Shown: positions 62,001-64,000 of the stretch, piece by piece
How positions within the stretch are numbered: the first letter of the stretch is position 1
Layout: every line of letters starts with the position of its first letter
NCBI RefSeq assembly: GCF_900110415.1
Contig: NZ_FODR01000002.1
Location: 434,001 to 498,000, forward strand
Length of the DNA: 64,000 nucleotides
Direction: 5' to 3'
From: Mucilaginibacter sp. OK283
GTDB taxonomy: Bacteria; Bacteroidota; Bacteroidia; Sphingobacteriales; Sphingobacteriaceae
Program-made: the position numbers and the translations under genes
Notes under the pieces: generated by a model
Seen by the model: only the letters and a program-made list of their open reading frames with translations
What the model was told of the DNA's origin: nothing
Databases searched by the model: none

Positions 62001-62298
62001 TTTCCGTTTTTCGCAAGACTTTAAATTTGGTGGCAAGCACAAACAGGTTATTACTTTTACCTACGATATTGTTAACCTTACCAACTTGCTGAACAAAAAA
62101 TGGGGTCAGTACTACTTCTCGGCCAATACATTTAACTCAACTTCAAGCATTGGTTTAGCGCCAAAAACTACACCATCGTTTGCTAATGCGGCAACAACTT
62201 ATCCTAAATATACTTTCCAGGATCCTGGATTGCCTTACTCGGTTGATTTGTTTGCTTCACGCTGGCAAATGCAGTTTGGTATCCGTTACGGATTTTAA
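59047..62298 (+). CDS. Oar-like TonB-dependent receptor, 1083 aa
   Basis: A large outer membrane receptor with a signal peptide (to VANAQ), a CarboxypepD_reg domain (GKVTDQKGVTLPGVTITVLN), a plug without the SusC motif (INRSLQDLTRLTPQSNNNSF) and a big barrel with ISYNFVNSW-type strands. It resembles Oar and related receptors more than SusC: no SusD follows, and TSRTSPVSLDAIQDIQVLVA is typical of that branch. The substrate is unknown. A strong terminator follows 30 bp after the stop. Confidence 0.9.
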   Translation: MKKLYFILLSLLIIGVANVANAQITTSLVSGKVTDQKGVTLPGVTITVLNTSTGTRYGSQTNGDGRYTIANVNPGGPYTITASFIGFKKDERTDITLSLGTTTLNFALADETTTLSEVKIKGTAGGTKTGASTRINQNQIKNLPTINRSLQDLTRLTPQSNNNSFQGTNYRYNNVTLDGAINNDAIGFSPSLGGQSNASGQVGSSTRTSPVSLDAIQDIQVLVAPYDIKIGNVLGGSINAVTRSGTNDFTGAIYGYGRGSFLVGPNNASAAAGGDGSKLPTSFHDYQTGIRLGFPIIKNKLFFFTNEEIARRQDPVIRGADASGSSQILSLQDAQNLTAAFKSFTGGLSPGTYQNSSIYSKSNKFFNRLDWNINDNNQLTIRNNTISSTATNLERDQQNFRFGGIDYVSHNNSTSTVAELKSRFSNSASNSLVVGYSNVHDYRDPTSDPSLPQIEITGRTPGTTIFMGTDREAAIFDMHQKTAEFTDNFTLTKGRHTFTFGTHNEFYNITYNFVNSWNGRVAYSSIENFIANNPSRVRTNFNYTNNNRDYILDNPSAKFNVNLMSLYGQDEIQITDNFKLTAALRLDYAGVPNKQPLSDKTTNAPVDLNYGNTFTYTKPRDIKQNYLNNIEINPRVSFNYDVNGDQSLIIRGGSGFFTGRVPFAWFGYAFYNNGATYGAYDNKSAQKPGTNPVSTSSNGRLDYVNAQGFNTAATGPTQVDLIDNKFKMPQVWRSSLAFDYTTDDQWKFTLEGIYTKTIHDLKFQQVNTKDSVTYYTYDTQKQQPIFVNQKVNSSYTNAYELSNTSLGYRYSITAQVGKTFPFGLSGNVAYTYGHSKDVTNGIRNSMESNWQLNQALNPNNPGLANSNFDIRHRIVSNLNLRHDWDAAKNYTANFTFFFSAQSGNPYTYGFYPSAIDGTGQQVSLAYIPKQGETVNFFSDIVGGQTAAQQAAAFDAFIDKNSYLSSRRGNFTQRNAAFTPWNNQLDFRFSQDFKFGGKHKQVITFTYDIVNLTNLLNKKWGQYYFSANTFNSTSSIGLAPKTTPSFANAATTYPKYTFQDPGLPYSVDLFASRWQMQFGIRYGF

Positions 62299-62322
62299 TA
62301 ACCAAACAACATAGTTAATATT

Positions 62323-62360
62323 AAAACGTCCCTGCCGGTTTACCCGGCAGGGACGTTTTT
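62323..62360 (+). terminator. Terminator of the Oar-like receptor gene
   Basis: A 13-bp or longer GC-rich stem (ACGTCCCTGCCGG at 62326-62338 and CCGGCAGGGACGT at 62344-62356) followed by TTTTT. Confidence 0.93.
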
Positions 62361-62439
62361 CATTTTGTTAAAATTGCGGGCATACTTTTTAAACACCGAA
62401 AATTATTTATATTTTCGGCCCGAAACCTTATTACAACAT

Positions 62440-63123
62440 ATGTATTTAAACTATTGCCGTTATCGCCGGTACTCCAAAATTATTCCCCGCTTTCCAAAAC
62501 TCCTGTTTTTATTTTTTATCCTTAATTCATTTGCCGCAAAGGCCCAGTTTTCATACGGCGAAAGCTCTCAAAAATTTGGCGTAGGCATTAATGCCGACTA
62601 TGATATGCCCGCGGGCAGCCTCAAGTACACTTATAAAGCCGCTCCTGCTTACGGCGCAAGCTTTTATATTTTTAATGAAAACTGGACTGCCAACGTAAGC
62701 GCCGGCTATCGTGTTTATAAGCCTAAACAGGATGTTTTTTATTATGCCGTGGGCGACAACGATTATGGAACCGCTACTTATGGCAACTTCAGGAGCTATA
62801 TGCTTTATTTGGGTGGTGCCTACAATTTTGAAATCAGTGATGGCTTCCGGGTTTTTGCCGGCGTAAATTTAGGGGCTTATGCAACTAAGTTTTTCTCCCA
62901 TTCGGTTGATGCTGCTTTTGATAAGACCGAGGATATTAACGAACAGGAACTCTACGGAGCCCCCAAGGCCGGTATAAACCTTAGTTTTGGCGAAAACCTG
63001 CAGCTTAATATCCAGGGTTCGTATAATTTTTTTGCTACTACCGGGCAAACATACTATAACTCACGTACCGGCACTTTATATAAATCAATATCAACCGGCG
63101 CTGGCTTAATTTATAAATTTTAA
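62440..63123 (+). CDS. Outer membrane beta-barrel protein, 227 aa
   Basis: A secreted beta-barrel protein. I started at MYLNYCRYRRYSKIIPRFPK (62440), which gives a signal peptide ending NSFAAKAQ; an in-frame TTG at 62365 is less likely. The mature part has amphipathic strands (SYGESSQKFGVGINADYDMP, NWTANVSAGYRVY, MLYLGGAYNFEI, GAGLIYKF) typical of small outer membrane porin-like proteins. Its stop overlaps the next start (TAATGATG). Confidence 0.8.
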   Translation: MYLNYCRYRRYSKIIPRFPKLLFLFFILNSFAAKAQFSYGESSQKFGVGINADYDMPAGSLKYTYKAAPAYGASFYIFNENWTANVSAGYRVYKPKQDVFYYAVGDNDYGTATYGNFRSYMLYLGGAYNFEISDGFRVFAGVNLGAYATKFFSHSVDAAFDKTEDINEQELYGAPKAGINLSFGENLQLNIQGSYNFFATTGQTYYNSRTGTLYKSISTGAGLIYKF

Positions 63124-64000
63124 TGATGAAAAATATTTACCTGGTTTTTATTGCGTTGTTGATTACAGCCGTTACCTCCTGCCAAAAAGATGTTAACCCA
63201 TATATTACCAAAGCGCAGGTTGATAAAATTGATAGTATACGGCACCCGGCTATAAAAAATGTTGCTTTTATTTACAATAATGAAGTTTACTTTTTAGCTG
63301 ATTTTACAAGCAAACCACAGAAAATCACGAACAACGGATCGACTAAGAAGTTTATCAGGATGTCGCATGATCATACGAAATTTGCTTACAAAAACTTAGC
63401 GGGATCTATTGATATAGTTGATAAAACGGGTAAACTGCTGGCATCATTAACGCAATATAATGATATTCGCAATTTTGACTGGAGCGCCGATGATAAAACA
63501 CTGTACATCATCAATAGCGATAATGTAGCATTTTACGGGCCGGCCATGAAAGTGCCCGGTGTAATTTATTTTACCGGCTATTACAATTTCATATCAGCCG
63601 CTGTATCAAAAAACGGCGATCTCGTGTACCTGCTGCGCAAATATAACTTTGATGCATTGGATCAGTACGAAATGGTAATAAGAAAGGCAAGCGGCGGCGA
63701 TCCTGTTTTTTACAGGGCCGAGGAGTCGGGTTTGCCGCCTATGGCTACCATTAATTTTGCTGCTAACGGCCTGGATATGGTACTCGGTTTCGAGGGGCCT
63801 GGTGATGATGTATCAAACGTTTACCTGTTTGATAATATGGCCCAGTACCCAACTTATAAATTAGGTTTTAATTCCATAAGTACACCTGCTTACCAAAGCA
63901 ATATTAAATATATGCTTGGAGCGTTTGATGATGATTCGGGAAGTCATTTAATAGGCGCAGTTTATTTGGATACCGATATTAAGGATAATAACAAAACCTT
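63123..64000 (+). CDS. Lipoprotein with WD40-like beta-propeller repeats (partial)
   Basis: An open frame from MMKNIYLVFIALLITAVTSC (lipid Cys in VTSCQ) runs to the window end without a stop; the visible part is about 292 residues. Repeated DFTSKP-, NFDWSADDKTLYI- and VSKNGDLVYLL-type units suggest a PD40/WD40-like propeller. Two ATG codons are in frame (63123 overlaps the previous stop by one base; 63126 follows), so it is coupled to the upstream gene. The 3' end lies outside the window. Confidence 0.8.
   Translation, partial: MMKNIYLVFIALLITAVTSCQKDVNPYITKAQVDKIDSIRHPAIKNVAFIYNNEVYFLADFTSKPQKITNNGSTKKFIRMSHDHTKFAYKNLAGSIDIVDKTGKLLASLTQYNDIRNFDWSADDKTLYIINSDNVAFYGPAMKVPGVIYFTGYYNFISAAVSKNGDLVYLLRKYNFDALDQYEMVIRKASGGDPVFYRAEESGLPPMATINFAANGLDMVLGFEGPGDDVSNVYLFDNMAQYPTYKLGFNSISTPAYQSNIKYMLGAFDDDSGSHLIGAVYLDTDIKDNNKT

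Noticed and set aside
1..64000. tRNA or rRNA genes
   Set aside because: I found no cloverleaf-like sequence with a TTCGA/TTCAA arm and CCA-type end, nor any rRNA stretch; short genes could still be missed by eye.
1..64000. Complete IS element or prophage
   Set aside because: No transposase, integrase or phage structural gene is present; only short repeats of the MITE or REP type.

Overview
The window is chromosomal DNA from a Bacteroidota bacterium, most likely Sphingobacteriaceae close to Mucilaginibacter or Pedobacter (my inference). The evidence is a SusC/SusD pair, large CarboxypepD_reg-type TonB-dependent receptors, many lipoproteins with Bacteroidota-style signal peptides, promoters with the Bacteroidota -7 element TAnnTTTG, and dispersed repeats typical of this family. 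Genes are mostly short operons on both strands, with AT-rich start regions and little Shine-Dalgarno signal.

Layout. 1-8.0 kb: polysaccharide-use locus with two tandem GH127 (beta-L-arabinofuranosidase family) genes on the minus strand, divergent from susC-susD. 8.4-12.1 kb: iron uptake pair (siderophore receptor plus PepSY membrane protein) behind a consensus promoter with a Fur-like dyad. 12.1-24.4 kb: MFS exporter, MocR regulator divergent from a GNAT and a class V aminotransferase, LTA-synthase-like sulfatase-fold protein, S9 peptidase, DUF885 protein, AraC regulator. 24.4-28.3 kb: nitric-oxide module (flavohemoglobin divergent from an Rrf2/NsrR-like regulator, with a palindromic operator candidate) plus a degenerate metallo-beta-lactamase-fold protein, whose N-terminal zinc ribbon also survives nearby as a decayed copy. 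28-42.4 kb: transport, lipoproteins (one with a haem c motif), LysR-ferredoxin reductase-ferredoxin cluster, thioesterase, a 1044-residue uncharacterised protein with an eqolisin-like segment, and an orphan NtrC-family regulator.

42.4-47.6 kb is the accessory region. It is packed with hairpins and several dispersed repeats, and carries a three-gene minus-strand cluster: AbiTii-domain protein, a 69-residue unknown and a KAP-type P-loop NTPase. This looks like a candidate anti-phage system. The NTPase gene is interrupted by a one-base frameshift; the rest of its C-terminus reads on in another frame to 43554.

47.6-64 kb returns to core genes: DedA, TapB-like and Zn-phospholipase-C-like proteins, methyltransferase, rpsT, radC, an SGNH lipoprotein, then pheT - coiled-coil - zapA - (6S-like RNA) - rny. 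An Mpo1-like protein, an Oar-like TonB-dependent receptor and two envelope proteins finish the window. Between zapA and rny lies a 160-nt sequence that folds as a long interrupted rod with a central bubble and ends in a U-tract, which I read as 6S RNA.

Start codons were moved from the longest reading frame wherever a -7 element or repeat DNA lies inside the extended N-terminus. Functions are family-level calls made by reading the sequence; no database search was possible.
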